A stretch of DNA of 64,000 bases from Salinispirillum sp049115955. GTDB lineage: Bacteria > Pseudomonadota > Gammaproteobacteria > Pseudomonadales > Natronospirillaceae. The stretch covers positions 110,104 through 174,103 of the forward strand of contig JAGDZJ010000024.1 of assembly GCA_049115955.1 (NCBI GenBank), given 5' to 3'. The notes beneath the pieces are model-generated. The model did no database searches, was not told where the DNA came from, and saw only the letters and a program-made list of their open reading frames with translations. The translations under genes and the position numbers were made by a program. Shown one piece after another: positions 9,354 through 17,632 of the stretch (within the stretch, counting starts at the first letter, position 1; each line of letters starts with the position of its first letter).

Positions 9354-9796
9354 TGAGCCTTAAAAATAATGTGGTCTTCCCAGTCTTCTTCTGGCACCGC
9401 ATCGTCTGGGATGACGGGCCAATGCATGACCGACTTGCCTTTCTTGAGCGTCGACAGCGGCTTGCCCGTGCGCAACGGGTGCCAGCTTGGTAAATCGTGA
9501 CCTTCATGTACCAAGCGATAGGCGCAGGTATCAGGCAGCCAACTGAGTGCATCAAGGTCTTCCGGTTGCAACCAAATGCACGCCGGTACTTTTTCATGCC
9601 GTGTTTCATAAACCTTGCAGCGGCATTGGGCGTCAAGATACCGACACACCAAGCGGGTATAAAATACCTCACCCGTGTCTTCGTCTTCCAGTTTTTGCAA
9701 ACAGCATTTAGCACAGCCGTCGCACAGCGACTCCCATTCTACCTTGGTCATTTCCGTTAATGACTTAGTTCGCCAAAATGCATCCTGATGTTTCAT
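9350..9796 (-). CDS. ycgN: YcgN family cysteine-cluster protein
   Basis: About 148 residues, with the YcgN/UPF0260 signature. The N-terminal part has WESLCDGCAKCCLQKLEDED, and cysteines in CRYLDAQCRCKVYE follow, a pattern suggesting metal or Fe-S binding. A WLPDTCAYRLV motif follows later. The function is unknown, though the family is widely conserved in gammaproteobacteria next to ycgL, as here. Either the GTG at 9799 or the ATG at 9796 can be the start; the ATG overlaps the ycgL stop as TGATG, so I prefer it. The downstream membrane gene overlaps it by four bases. Confidence 0.9.
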   Translation of the reverse strand: MKHQDAFWRTKSLTEMTKVEWESLCDGCAKCCLQKLEDEDTGEVFYTRLVCRYLDAQCRCKVYETRHEKVPACIWLQPEDLDALSWLPDTCAYRLVHEGHDLPSWHPLRTGKPLSTLKKGKSVMHWPVIPDDAVPEEDWEDHIIFKAQ

Positions 9797-10092
9797 CACA
9801 AGCCCTCGTAACGGCCTGATGTATCGCGATACAAATCCAACAAGTACGGCTCCTTAGGCGGTGGCATCTGCAAGTAAAAGCCCTGCTCTTCCAGCGCTAA
9901 AAGCACTGTATCAGCCTTAGCTCGTGCCAGCTTCCGCTCAGGCGTGAGCAACATATCGGTGACTTTTATGGGCTTACCGAAGATCTCCATGAGTGCTTCT
10001 GGCACACGCGACAAGGCCTCCTTGCGTAACACATAAACGTAGGTTTCAGCGCGTTTGGAGGACTTGTAAATCGAAATCATCTGCTTAGTCAT
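9796..10092 (-). CDS. ycgL: YcgL domain-containing protein
   Basis: 98 residues, the usual length of YcgL, with the conserved start ISIYKSSKRAETYVYV and the motif GKPIKVTDMLLTPERKLARA. The family is a small cytoplasmic alpha/beta protein of uncertain function, usually encoded beside rnd. The gene overlaps the end of rnd by 8 bp and is followed by ycgN with an overlap, so it is translationally coupled. A second ATG five codons in is possible as a start. Confidence 0.9.
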   Translation of the reverse strand: MTKQMISIYKSSKRAETYVYVLRKEALSRVPEALMEIFGKPIKVTDMLLTPERKLARAKADTVLLALEEQGFYLQMPPPKEPYLLDLYRDTSGRYEGL

Positions 10093-11245
10093 CGGCTACT
10101 TCCTGAGCGGGTGCATCCGGCCCAAAGCGCGACAACAAGCGCTCCAGCAGTGCCTCGCCATACAACGCCCAACGCCACCCTTGCCAAGCATCAGGCACTG
10201 TTATCACACCGTTATCGACGGCTTCTATCACCGCCGTTTCAAGGTCTTTCTTGCGATACAGGTATTCCCGTGGCAAGCCATTTTCTTCGGCGATGCTGGT
10301 CAACAACTCGCGGGCAGACTGAAAAGCGGGCGAATACTGAATGCGTAACGGCCCTTGAATAGGGGCCGGAAATTGGTCCGCCGTTACATTATGCGACGCT
10401 TTGATCAACGCAAATATCCACTCGCTTTCTTTGCGTAAAATAGACGGCTTAATCTCCGTCAGTTCCGCCACTCGGGCAACCTCAGTCGGGCGCTTCAAAG
10501 CCAAGGTCACTAAGTCATTGTCGCTGATCAGCGCTTTACGGTTCAGATTCAGTTCCTGACAGCGCTCTTCTCGACGCGCCGCCAATTGCTGAATTAGCCA
10601 CAGCTTATTGCCCTTCAATTGCCATGCTTGGCGCAGGTTTTGGTAGTGTTCTAGGGCGTCTCGACGGGCCAGTTTGGTTGAAAGCCGATCAACGTCCTCA
10701 CGCACCCAAGCGAAACGACCCAAGGCGTCAAGACGGGTTTTTAATGCAGGGTATATCCGGTGCAGATAATTCACGTCGTTGGCCGCGTAAGCACATTGCG
10801 CGTCGGTCAGCGGACGCGCCAACCAATTGCTCTGTGTTTGATCCTTCGGCACATCAATGTCCAGCTCTTCAGCCACTAAACCAGCGTAGCTTTGCGTGCC
10901 CCGACCACCGAGAAAACCGACCGCCAATTGCGAATCGAATCCACCTTGCAAGGGTTCACGCAGCAGCAATGAGAAAATTTCTAGATCTTCTTCGCCAGAA
11001 TGAAAAACCTTGATGACGTTCGGGTCAGTCAACAAAGGGTGCAATATGCCGGATAAGTCCTTGATCTCGAGTGGATCAATCAAATACTGGGCTTCACCGT
11101 CGCCAATCTGCAGCAAGCCCAGCTCGGGATAATACGTACGACGACGCACAAACTCCGTATCGACCGCGATGTATTCTTCGTTCTTCCAGCGTTCGCAATG
11201 CGCCTGCAAGGTGGCGTCATCAGTGATCATTATATAATCAGTCAT
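10085..11245 (-). CDS. rnd: Ribonuclease D
   Basis: 386 residues, close to the E. coli length of about 375. A 3'-5' exonuclease that trims tRNA precursors and other structured RNAs. The DEDDy catalytic set is visible: D29 and E31 in VDTEF, D87 in HSGEEDLEI, and Y153/D157 in YAANDV. A C-terminal HRDC-type region follows (ALKRPTEVARVAEL and later). The start overlaps the recR stop by 8 bp and the end overlaps ycgL, giving an unbroken chain dnaX-ybaB-recR-rnd-ycgL-ycgN. Confidence 0.95.
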   Translation of the reverse strand: MTDYIMITDDATLQAHCERWKNEEYIAVDTEFVRRRTYYPELGLLQIGDGEAQYLIDPLEIKDLSGILHPLLTDPNVIKVFHSGEEDLEIFSLLLREPLQGGFDSQLAVGFLGGRGTQSYAGLVAEELDIDVPKDQTQSNWLARPLTDAQCAYAANDVNYLHRIYPALKTRLDALGRFAWVREDVDRLSTKLARRDALEHYQNLRQAWQLKGNKLWLIQQLAARREERCQELNLNRKALISDNDLVTLALKRPTEVARVAELTEIKPSILRKESEWIFALIKASHNVTADQFPAPIQGPLRIQYSPAFQSARELLTSIAEENGLPREYLYRKKDLETAVIEAVDNGVITVPDAWQGWRWALYGEALLERLLSRFGPDAPAQEVADD

Positions 11246-11831
11246 GGTGCTCCGTTCGTCCGCTCAGGGCGACGGATAAAGTCGCCGGGTCCAGACGTGA
11301 TAGGTCTCTGCCCAAGGGAATGCCTTGTGCCAACCGACTGACTTTCACCCCTTCTGATTTGATTTGGTCATGTATGTATTGCGCCGTGGCCTCCCCTTCT
11401 ACTTGGGGGTTCAACGCCAAGATCAGCTCACTGACCTTGCCGTTAGAAACTTGTGCCAACAGTTCCGGGATACCCAGTTCCTCCGGCCCAATGCCATCTA
11501 GCGGGGAAAGGTGCCCATTGAGCACAAAGTACCGTCCGCCAAAAACGCCTGTTTGCTCAATCAGATAGAGGTCATCCAGTGACTCCACAACGCAGACGAT
11601 GCCGTGTTCACGGTCTTCGTCGCTGCATATTTCGCACAGCGGCGTCAGCGATAATTGGCGACACTGGATACAGGGCTTCAACGTATGCAGCGCCTGCTGC
11701 AAACTCGTCGCCAAGGCGTCAGCACCATCGCGGTCACGCTGCAACAGGTGCAACGCCAGCCGCCGCGCTGTCTTTGGGCCGATGGTAGGCAAGGCCCGCA
11801 GCGCGGCGATCAGTTCATCAAGGGTATCCAT
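11238..11831 (-). CDS. recR: Recombination mediator RecR
   Basis: 197 residues, the usual length. RecR works with RecO (and RecF) to load RecA on SSB-coated single-stranded DNA during gap repair. The HhH region (LPTIGPKTARRLALHLL), the four-cysteine zinc motif at C54, C57, C66 and C69, and the Toprim domain (GIVCVVESLDD) are all present. It lies 9 bp downstream of ybaB, the conserved dnaX-ybaB-recR order. Confidence 0.96.
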   Translation of the reverse strand: MDTLDELIAALRALPTIGPKTARRLALHLLQRDRDGADALATSLQQALHTLKPCIQCRQLSLTPLCEICSDEDREHGIVCVVESLDDLYLIEQTGVFGGRYFVLNGHLSPLDGIGPEELGIPELLAQVSNGKVSELILALNPQVEGEATAQYIHDQIKSEGVKVSRLAQGIPLGRDLSRLDPATLSVALSGRTEHHD

Positions 11832-11840
11832 AGAGTGGAC

Positions 11841-12167
11841 TCAGAACGGCATCTTGAAGCCGGGTGGCAGGCTCATACCCGCCGTTAGGCCGGACATTTT
11901 GGATTTGGAGGTTTCATCAACCTTACGTACTGCATCGTTAACAGCGGCCGCCAACAAGTCTTCAAGAAGCTCTTTGTCTTCCGTCATCAAACTGTCGTCC
12001 AACTCTACTTTGCGCACGTCATGGCGTCCTGTCATGGTGACTTTCACCAAACCAGCACCCGACTCGCCCACCACTTCCATATTGCCGATTTCTTCCTGCG
12101 CTTTCTGCATTTGTTCCTGCATGCGCTGGGCCTGTTTCATTAAATCACCCATGCCACCTTTCTGCAT
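11841..12167 (-). CDS. ybaB: YbaB/EbfC nucleoid-associated protein
   Basis: 108 residues starting MQKGGMGDLMKQAQRMQ. YbaB/EbfC proteins are small dimeric DNA-binding proteins with a tweezer shape. I chose the ATG at 12167 and not the upstream in-frame ATG at 12179: the inner one is preceded by GAGGTG at good spacing, and homologues begin at the equivalent point. It sits between dnaX (24-bp gap) and recR (9-bp gap) on one transcript. Confidence 0.95.
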   Translation of the reverse strand: MQKGGMGDLMKQAQRMQEQMQKAQEEIGNMEVVGESGAGLVKVTMTGRHDVRKVELDDSLMTEDKELLEDLLAAAVNDAVRKVDETSKSKMSGLTAGMSLPPGFKMPF

Positions 12168-12190
12168 GTTGCACCTCATACGTTGTTTAA

Positions 12191-14365
12191 TTAATTCGGA
12201 ATGACCGGCTCGACGGTGTCGGTCAATAATACCCCGCCCATTTCTTGCTGCAGAGCTTGTACAAATGCGTCGTTTTGCAGCGCTGTTCTGGCGTGTTCAA
12301 AGGCCTCGCGGCGCAAGCGTTGCTGCCGTTGGTTCAGCGTTTCACTGGTGCAGGTGCCAAAGGTCACCACCACGCGGTCGATCGGACAACTGATGCTGTC
12401 CATGCTGGCAATCAAGCGCGGCAACATGCTTTCTTGATATAAACGCTGATAGGCCTCGTCAACCAGCAGCGTCAGTGTAGCATCTCGCAGATCCACCACC
12501 ACGGAATTCGCCGCCAGCGTAAGCAGTACGCCTTGAAGTTCAAGCGCCGGAATGACATCGGGCCATAAATCACCCAAGGCGTCTACATCATCCGCCAACC
12601 GGTCAAGAGCCTGCTGCGTGGCTGCAGGAAATACCAGGAAGTCGCCTTCTGTGTCCAGTTCGCTTGAAGTGGTATCGTCACGCTGAGTGAGCTCTGGGTT
12701 TAAGCTCACAGTGGCGGCGATTTCTTCCTCATCAGCACCAGAGTCATCCGGGGCCACATTAAACGTTTGGGGTTCTTCCAGCGCAGAAGTGTCGTCGCCG
12801 TCGTACACATCGTCGTTGTAGGACTCTTCCTCAGACATCCGTGATATGTCTTGATCGGTGATATCCGGCGGTTCAGGCGCCCAAGGTGGTGGTGCGTCGG
12901 AGGTGACGCTCGCTGGCTGTTCAGACTGTACGGGCTGCGCCTCAGCTTCCTCTGGCATCGTTGTCGTCTGATGATCGGCAGGCTCCGAGGCAGGAACAGC
13001 ATCGAGTGCAGCCGTAGGCTCCGTCGCTACCCGCAGTTCTGCGTGATCGGTATTCACAGCCTCAGCGCCCTCTGCTTCTGGAGCTCCCGAATCGGTTGGC
13101 ACTTCCTCGGCCATCGCTGTACTGGAACTCACATCCGGAGCACCAAGCCCTTCTTTCAACTGGGCCGGTGTTTCCGGCTCAGGCTTTGCCGCATCTGGCT
13201 GAATCTGTGGTGCTGGTTCTTTCGATGGCGCTGCTGGCAATGCAACTGGGGCTGCTGGCGGCACCGGACCTCGATAGGCTCTTTTCACATCCGGCGTAAA
13301 GGCCAGCATGCGCAGCAGGGCCATTTCAAATCCTTGCCGCGCCTCAGGCGCTGAAGCCAAGTCTTTATGAGCCTGTAAACCCAGTTGGTAATACAGCTGG
13401 ATGTCATCCGGCGCAAAGCGCGTCGAAATGGCGTTCAAAGCATCTTGGTGCAGCTTCACTTCATAACCTGGCGCCGCCTGCATCACCGCTAACTGGTGCA
13501 TGATGGTCAGCACATCGGCCATCAAATGCTGCCAGTTAGGCGCAAACTCCGCCAAAGCAGCCACCATACGCAGCATCTTGTCGGCATCTTGCTCGGCCAA
13601 GGACTCAATCAGTGACAGAATCTGCCGTGTATCCACAGTGCCCAGCATTTCAGCCACTTCGGCTTCTTGAATACGACCTTGCCCATAAGCCACAGCTTGG
13701 TCGGTCAGACTCAGAGCGTCCCGCATACTGCCCTGCGCGGCTTTACCGAGATGCACGAGCGCCGCATCTTCAAAGGGAATGCTTTCTTTTTGCAGGATGT
13801 CGCGCAGGTGGTCTACCACCATATCCGGCGTCATGCTCTTCAGATTGAACTGCAGGCAGCGCGATAATACAGTGACAGGTAATTTCTGTGGGTCTGTGGT
13901 CGCCAGCAAGAATTTAACGTGCGGAGGCGGTTCTTCCAGTGTTTTCAATAAGGCGTTAAAACTGTGGTTCGATAGCATGTGTACTTCGTCGATCAGGTAC
14001 ACCTTGTAGCGTCCACGCGTTGGTTGATACTGCACGTTTTCCAGCAGCTCGCGTGTGTCTTCGACTTTGGTACGCGACGCGGCATCCACTTCAATTAGAT
14101 CAATAAACCGGTTTTCAGCGATTTCCAAGCAGGCGCTGCATTGCCCGCACGGCGTCGAGCTCACCCCTACTTCACAGTTCAAACTTTTCGCAAACAAACG
14201 CGCCAAGGTGGTCTTGCCTACCCCACGAGTGCCGGTGAATAAATAGGCGTGGTGCAGCCGCTGGTTATCGAGCGCGTTCACCAGCGCTGTCAGCACGTGC
14301 CGCTGACCGACCATTTGGGCAAAGGTTTGGGGGCGCCATTTGCGCGCCAGAACTTGATAACTCAT
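12191..14365 (-). CDS. dnaX: DNA polymerase III subunit tau (and possibly gamma)
   Basis: 724 residues. Clamp-loader ATPase of the replisome. Walker A GTRGVGKT is at 45-52, the zinc cysteines are C64, C73, C76 and C79, DEVHML is the Walker B region, and the SRC sensor motif is in TVLSRCLQFN. From about residue 370 to 560 there is a long acidic, Pro/Ala-rich linker (domain IV-like) before the C-terminal domain that binds the polymerase alpha subunit. I did not find the A-AAA-AAG slippery heptamer used in E. coli to make gamma, so a separate gamma product is not supported by sequence. The gene is preceded by ffs, as in many gammaproteobacteria. Confidence 0.96.
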   Translation of the reverse strand: MSYQVLARKWRPQTFAQMVGQRHVLTALVNALDNQRLHHAYLFTGTRGVGKTTLARLFAKSLNCEVGVSSTPCGQCSACLEIAENRFIDLIEVDAASRTKVEDTRELLENVQYQPTRGRYKVYLIDEVHMLSNHSFNALLKTLEEPPPHVKFLLATTDPQKLPVTVLSRCLQFNLKSMTPDMVVDHLRDILQKESIPFEDAALVHLGKAAQGSMRDALSLTDQAVAYGQGRIQEAEVAEMLGTVDTRQILSLIESLAEQDADKMLRMVAALAEFAPNWQHLMADVLTIMHQLAVMQAAPGYEVKLHQDALNAISTRFAPDDIQLYYQLGLQAHKDLASAPEARQGFEMALLRMLAFTPDVKRAYRGPVPPAAPVALPAAPSKEPAPQIQPDAAKPEPETPAQLKEGLGAPDVSSSTAMAEEVPTDSGAPEAEGAEAVNTDHAELRVATEPTAALDAVPASEPADHQTTTMPEEAEAQPVQSEQPASVTSDAPPPWAPEPPDITDQDISRMSEEESYNDDVYDGDDTSALEEPQTFNVAPDDSGADEEEIAATVSLNPELTQRDDTTSSELDTEGDFLVFPAATQQALDRLADDVDALGDLWPDVIPALELQGVLLTLAANSVVVDLRDATLTLLVDEAYQRLYQESMLPRLIASMDSISCPIDRVVVTFGTCTSETLNQRQQRLRREAFEHARTALQNDAFVQALQQEMGGVLLTDTVEPVIPN

Positions 14366-14539
14366 GCGGGTGATAATCGGCTAAAAAAGTGATGCTTATG
14401 CTACCTGCTGAACCGGCAGAGCACCAGTCTTGATATACAGTAGAAAGGAAGGTAGGGATTGCACCAAAACAACAGTTTGTAAAAACCGTAGAGGCGAAAA
14501 CTGGCGAAACAAAATGAGAAATATCAGACAGAATATGGA

Positions 14540-14648
14540 GATGTCCCAACCAGCCACACCCCGGCACATAACGTCACCACTACCGTTGCTCCCTTCCGGG
14601 CCTGGCGGGGTTCGCGGATAGTCATTGCGAGGGGACCGGCTGGGCCAC
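14540..14648 (-). ncRNA. ffs: 4.5S RNA (SRP RNA, bacterial small type)
   Basis: The minus strand carries the universally conserved SRP RNA hairpin: the apical GGAA loop lies within CCGGAAGGGAGCAACGG (around 14582-14600), followed by GUGACG and GUGUGCCGGGGUGUGGCUGG as in E. coli 4.5S RNA. The 5' side contains GCCGGUCCCCUCGCAAUGAC. The RNA binds Ffh, encoded here at 44205-45602. Location just upstream of dnaX is the common one. The ends are estimated by alignment to the ~114-nt E. coli molecule and may be off by several bases. Confidence 0.93.
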
Positions 14649-14663
14649 CACAACAGGGCGCGA

Positions 14664-14692
14664 ACTATACCCATTGTGACCTTCTCTAGCAA
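14664..14692 (-). promoter_or_regulatory. Promoter of ffs
   Basis: On the minus strand a -35 TTGCTA (14692-14687) and a -10 TATAGT (14669-14664) are separated by exactly 17 bp. The -10 is followed by a GC-rich discriminator (TCGCGCCC), the hallmark of stable-RNA promoters that respond to ppGpp. Transcription would start near 14657, just upstream of the mature 4.5S RNA. Confidence 0.7.
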
Positions 14693-14759
14693 CCCCCAGC
14701 GAGCCGATAAAAACCCCCTTTTCTCAATATGGCGTTGTTAAAAATGCCGCCTGTTTTGA

Positions 14760-14787
14760 AGATCCAGCTTTTTAGGCAACACGTATA
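14760..14787 (+). promoter_or_regulatory. ECF sigma (RpoE/ChrR-type) promoter candidate for the photooxidative-stress operon
   Basis: AGATCC (14760-14765) and CGTATA (14782-14787) are separated by 16 bp. I recall the ECF11 (RpoE-ChrR) consensus as TGATCC-N16-CGTA, so this is 5 of 6 in the -35 and a full match at the -10. It lies 42 bp before the start of a run of genes whose homologues belong to the singlet-oxygen regulon. The genes for the sigma factor and ChrR are not in the window. A housekeeping -10-like TATACT also occurs at about 14816, without a clear -35. Confidence 0.6.
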
Positions 14788-14828
14788 CTCGGACAGATAC
14801 ATTAATGTTTTGAGACTATACTGAATCT

Positions 14829-15791
14829 ATGTCTATTCCTCACAGCAAGCCCCGCATTGCCATCAGCGCCTGTGTTATGGGCGACGAAGTGCGCTACAAC
14901 GGCGGACACAAGCGGCATCGTTGGGTGACCGACGAGTTAGCACCCTTCGTGGAATTCCAGAAGTTCTGTCCCGAATTTGAAATTGGCTTGGGCGTCCCTC
15001 GAGAAACCATCCGCTTGGTCGATAGTCAGGGGGACGGTGTAGTACAGGCGGTCTCACACAGCGGTGACAACAACGTCACCGAGCCCATGCTGGCCCTCGC
15101 CGACCAATACGCCGCCGGCGCTTCCGACTGGGACGCCGTGATATTCATGCACAAGTCACCCAGTTGCGGCATGAAGGACGTCAAGTTGTATGGCCCGAAA
15201 GGCATTCCGAATGAAACCACCAGCGGTTTATTTGCCGGGCGTTTACGCACTCACATGCCACTGCTTCCGATGGAGGAAGCCGGGCGCTTGAACGACCACC
15301 AAATTCGTGAACACTTTCTGACCCGCGTTTACGTGCAACACCGGTGGCGCGTCGACAACCCTGCACAATCGGCCAAGGCTTTGTTGGCATTCCATTCGCG
15401 CAGCAAGTACTTAGTGATGGCGTATTCATATCCAGCCTATCAGGCGCTCGGAAAACTGTTGTCGGACCTCACTGCCCGCCCGCTGGCCGACATCGCCGCT
15501 GACTATTATTTAGGCCTCTGCGAAGCGCTCAGCGAACCCGCCAGTCGCGGCCAGATCACCAACGTTTTGCAGCACATTCAAGGTTATTTAAAAGACAACC
15601 TAAGCAGCGAACGCCGCCAATCGCTGCGTGACACCATCGACAAGTACCAAGCCGGACGCGTCCCCATGATCGTCCCACTGACGCTGCTGCAACACCATTT
15701 AGAAACAGTGTGGGACTCTGACGCCTACATTCGCAATCAGTATTTCTTGAACCCCTACCCCGAAGCACTCGGTCTCAGGAACACAATATGA
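14829..15791 (+). CDS. DUF523 and DUF1722 (YbgA-like) protein
   Basis: 320 residues. The N-terminal half is DUF523 (ISACVMGDEVRYNGGHKR near residues 12-29; HKSPSCGMKDVKLY near 107-120). The C-terminal half is DUF1722/YbgA (HSRSKYLVMAYSYPAYQALG, then a helical region). In E. coli ybgA lies directly before the photolyase gene phr, the same order as here. The biochemical role is not established; conserved cysteines in DUF523 hint at a redox or metal function. The stop overlaps the photolyase start by four bases. It is the first gene of the operon and follows an ECF-type promoter candidate. Confidence 0.88.
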   Translation: MSIPHSKPRIAISACVMGDEVRYNGGHKRHRWVTDELAPFVEFQKFCPEFEIGLGVPRETIRLVDSQGDGVVQAVSHSGDNNVTEPMLALADQYAAGASDWDAVIFMHKSPSCGMKDVKLYGPKGIPNETTSGLFAGRLRTHMPLLPMEEAGRLNDHQIREHFLTRVYVQHRWRVDNPAQSAKALLAFHSRSKYLVMAYSYPAYQALGKLLSDLTARPLADIAADYYLGLCEALSEPASRGQITNVLQHIQGYLKDNLSSERRQSLRDTIDKYQAGRVPMIVPLTLLQHHLETVWDSDAYIRNQYFLNPYPEALGLRNTI

Positions 15792-17137
15792 AGTTAATCT
15801 GGTTGCGCACCAGCGTTCGCGTACTGGACAACCCCGTGTGGTCGTTAACCGGACTGGAGGGCTCAACAACGACACCCCATCGTGTTGTACTCACACCGAC
15901 CCCTGAGCAATATCGTCAGCATGGCTACGGCGAGCGCAAGATAACACCTTGGCTGGCCCAATTTGCCGCGTTCGCCGAGCATCTACGGGCGGCAGGTATT
16001 GATGTCGAACTGATCGAACTGCCCTCTTATCGTGCCGCGGCGGAACACGTACTCGATACCGCTGAACGCTTACAGGCTAATGAAGTAGTCGCCGACCGGG
16101 AATACGGGCTGAACGAACGCCGCCGCGACAGTTGGCTGGGTAAGCGCTTAAAGGCACAGGGCATTCCACTGACACTGACCAATGACCGCGTCACCTTTGC
16201 CCCAGAAAGCCTATTGAACCTGCAAGGCCAGCCGTTCAAGGTCTATACCGCGTACAAAAATGCGTGGCGTAAGCAATGGGCACACACCCCACAAGCACCT
16301 TACCCTCGCCCTAGTTGGGCCAACTCTCTGCCGCAGCCGGAAGAGGACGCACAGCAACAGCTCAATGAGTATGTCGACGATAAATTGCGGCACTATGAGC
16401 AAGCCCGTAACGAACTGACACAACCGGTCGTTAGCGGCTTGTCGCCGCTGATTGCCAACGGCTTGCTGACCACGCGCCAAGCGTTCGCCGCGGCTGCACA
16501 GAGCGACAGCGATGCCAGCCTTCATTGGTTGAATGAATGGATATGGCGGGAATTCTTTCACGCCGTGGCCTATCACTTTCCGGATATCTATCTGCATAAG
16601 GCGCTGCAAACGTGGACCGATGATGTGCCTTGGTCACAGGATATGCGGTTGTTTGAACGCTGGCGCGACGGCCAGACGGGGTACCCGATCATTGATGCCG
16701 CCATGCGTCAGTTGAAGGCCACCGGACAAATGCCTAACCGGGCACGCATGTTCACCTCGGCATTTTTATCCAAAGATTTGCACGTCGACTGGCGGCTTGG
16801 CGAAGCGTGGTTTCTAGACCAACTCATTGACGCCGATTTCGTCGCCAACAACGGCAATTGGCAATGGGGCGCCAGTACCGGTGTCGACGCAGCGCCCTAT
16901 TTTCGGGTGTTTAATCCGCTCCGGCAGGCCGAAAAATTTGATCCCGATGGCACCTACATACGTACATGGATACCAGAATTGGCGAGTCTACAGGGCAAGG
17001 CCGTACACGACCCGTCTCCGCTGGAACGTGCGAGTCTGGGCTACCCTGCACCTGTAGTGATCCATGCGGATGCAGCAAGCCGTACTAAGCAGCTATTCGC
17101 ACAGGCGAAAGAGCGGCACGCCAAACAACAAGCGTAG
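15788..17137 (+). CDS. phrB: Deoxyribodipyrimidine photo-lyase
   Basis: 449 residues, similar to the 472 of the E. coli enzyme. It repairs cyclobutane pyrimidine dimers using light, FADH- and an antenna pigment. The N-terminal antenna-binding Rossmann part (MKLIWLRTSVRVLDNPV) is somewhat divergent. The FAD-binding C-terminal domain is clear: WLNEWIWREFFHAVAYHFP, TGYPIIDAAMRQL, NRARMFTSAFLSKDLHVDW and NNGNWQWGASTGVDAAPYFR. The first bases overlap the DUF523 stop (ATGA-type), so it is translationally coupled. Association with light-stress lipid genes fits co-regulation by an ECF sigma factor. Confidence 0.93.
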   Translation: MKLIWLRTSVRVLDNPVWSLTGLEGSTTTPHRVVLTPTPEQYRQHGYGERKITPWLAQFAAFAEHLRAAGIDVELIELPSYRAAAEHVLDTAERLQANEVVADREYGLNERRRDSWLGKRLKAQGIPLTLTNDRVTFAPESLLNLQGQPFKVYTAYKNAWRKQWAHTPQAPYPRPSWANSLPQPEEDAQQQLNEYVDDKLRHYEQARNELTQPVVSGLSPLIANGLLTTRQAFAAAAQSDSDASLHWLNEWIWREFFHAVAYHFPDIYLHKALQTWTDDVPWSQDMRLFERWRDGQTGYPIIDAAMRQLKATGQMPNRARMFTSAFLSKDLHVDWRLGEAWFLDQLIDADFVANNGNWQWGASTGVDAAPYFRVFNPLRQAEKFDPDGTYIRTWIPELASLQGKAVHDPSPLERASLGYPAPVVIHADAASRTKQLFAQAKERHAKQQA

Positions 17138-17164
17138 TGACACCGATTAAGAGCGAGTACAACC

Positions 17165-17632
17165 ATGACCACAGCCAAAACCACCATTCCTCACCAAGAT
17201 GGGTCAACTATGATCGAGCACATACAACGCATCTATCAGCGTATCGACGCCAAAACGCTCGAACAGGGCATTCTCGCCGACCTCTATACAGTGGACGCCG
17301 AATTCATTGACCCCTTCCACCACCTGGAGGGTTTGTCCACGCTCGACGACTATTTCAAGAAGCTCTACAAAAATGTGCGCTCGATCGAGTTCGAATACGG
17401 CAATTGCGCGCAAAACGGCAATCAGATCTTTATGGAATGGGTCATGACCGTTGAGCATCCGAGGCTGCGCGGTGGCGTGCCAGTGAAACTCAATGGGGTT
17501 ACGCGCTTTGTGCTCGAAGGCAACAAGGTACGCATACACCGCGACTATTTTGACGCCGGGCAAATGCTGTATGAAAACCTGCCGGTGCTTGGCAGCATCA
17601 TTCGTAAAATCAAAGACAGGATGGCGAAATGA
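17165..17632 (+). CDS. NTF2/SnoaL-like protein
   Basis: 155 residues of the cone-shaped NTF2-like fold: YTVDAEFIDPFHHLEGLSTL and HRDYFDAGQML are typical of SnoaL-like members, which may bind small hydrophobic ligands or catalyse isomerisation and hydration. The substrate is unknown. The ATG at 17165 gives an N-terminal extension; homologues could equally start at 17210 (MIEHIQRIYQ). The stop overlaps the SDR start in an ATGA junction. Similar proteins accompany SDR-FAD-DUF1365-Cfa clusters in other proteobacteria. Confidence 0.8.
   Translation: MTTAKTTIPHQDGSTMIEHIQRIYQRIDAKTLEQGILADLYTVDAEFIDPFHHLEGLSTLDDYFKKLYKNVRSIEFEYGNCAQNGNQIFMEWVMTVEHPRLRGGVPVKLNGVTRFVLEGNKVRIHRDYFDAGQMLYENLPVLGSIIRKIKDRMAK

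Noticed and set aside
12191..14365. Programmed frameshift in dnaX producing gamma
   Set aside because: I found no A-AAA-AAG heptamer followed by a hairpin. The nearest candidate (CAAAAAG around 13780-13786) is not in the slippery frame.
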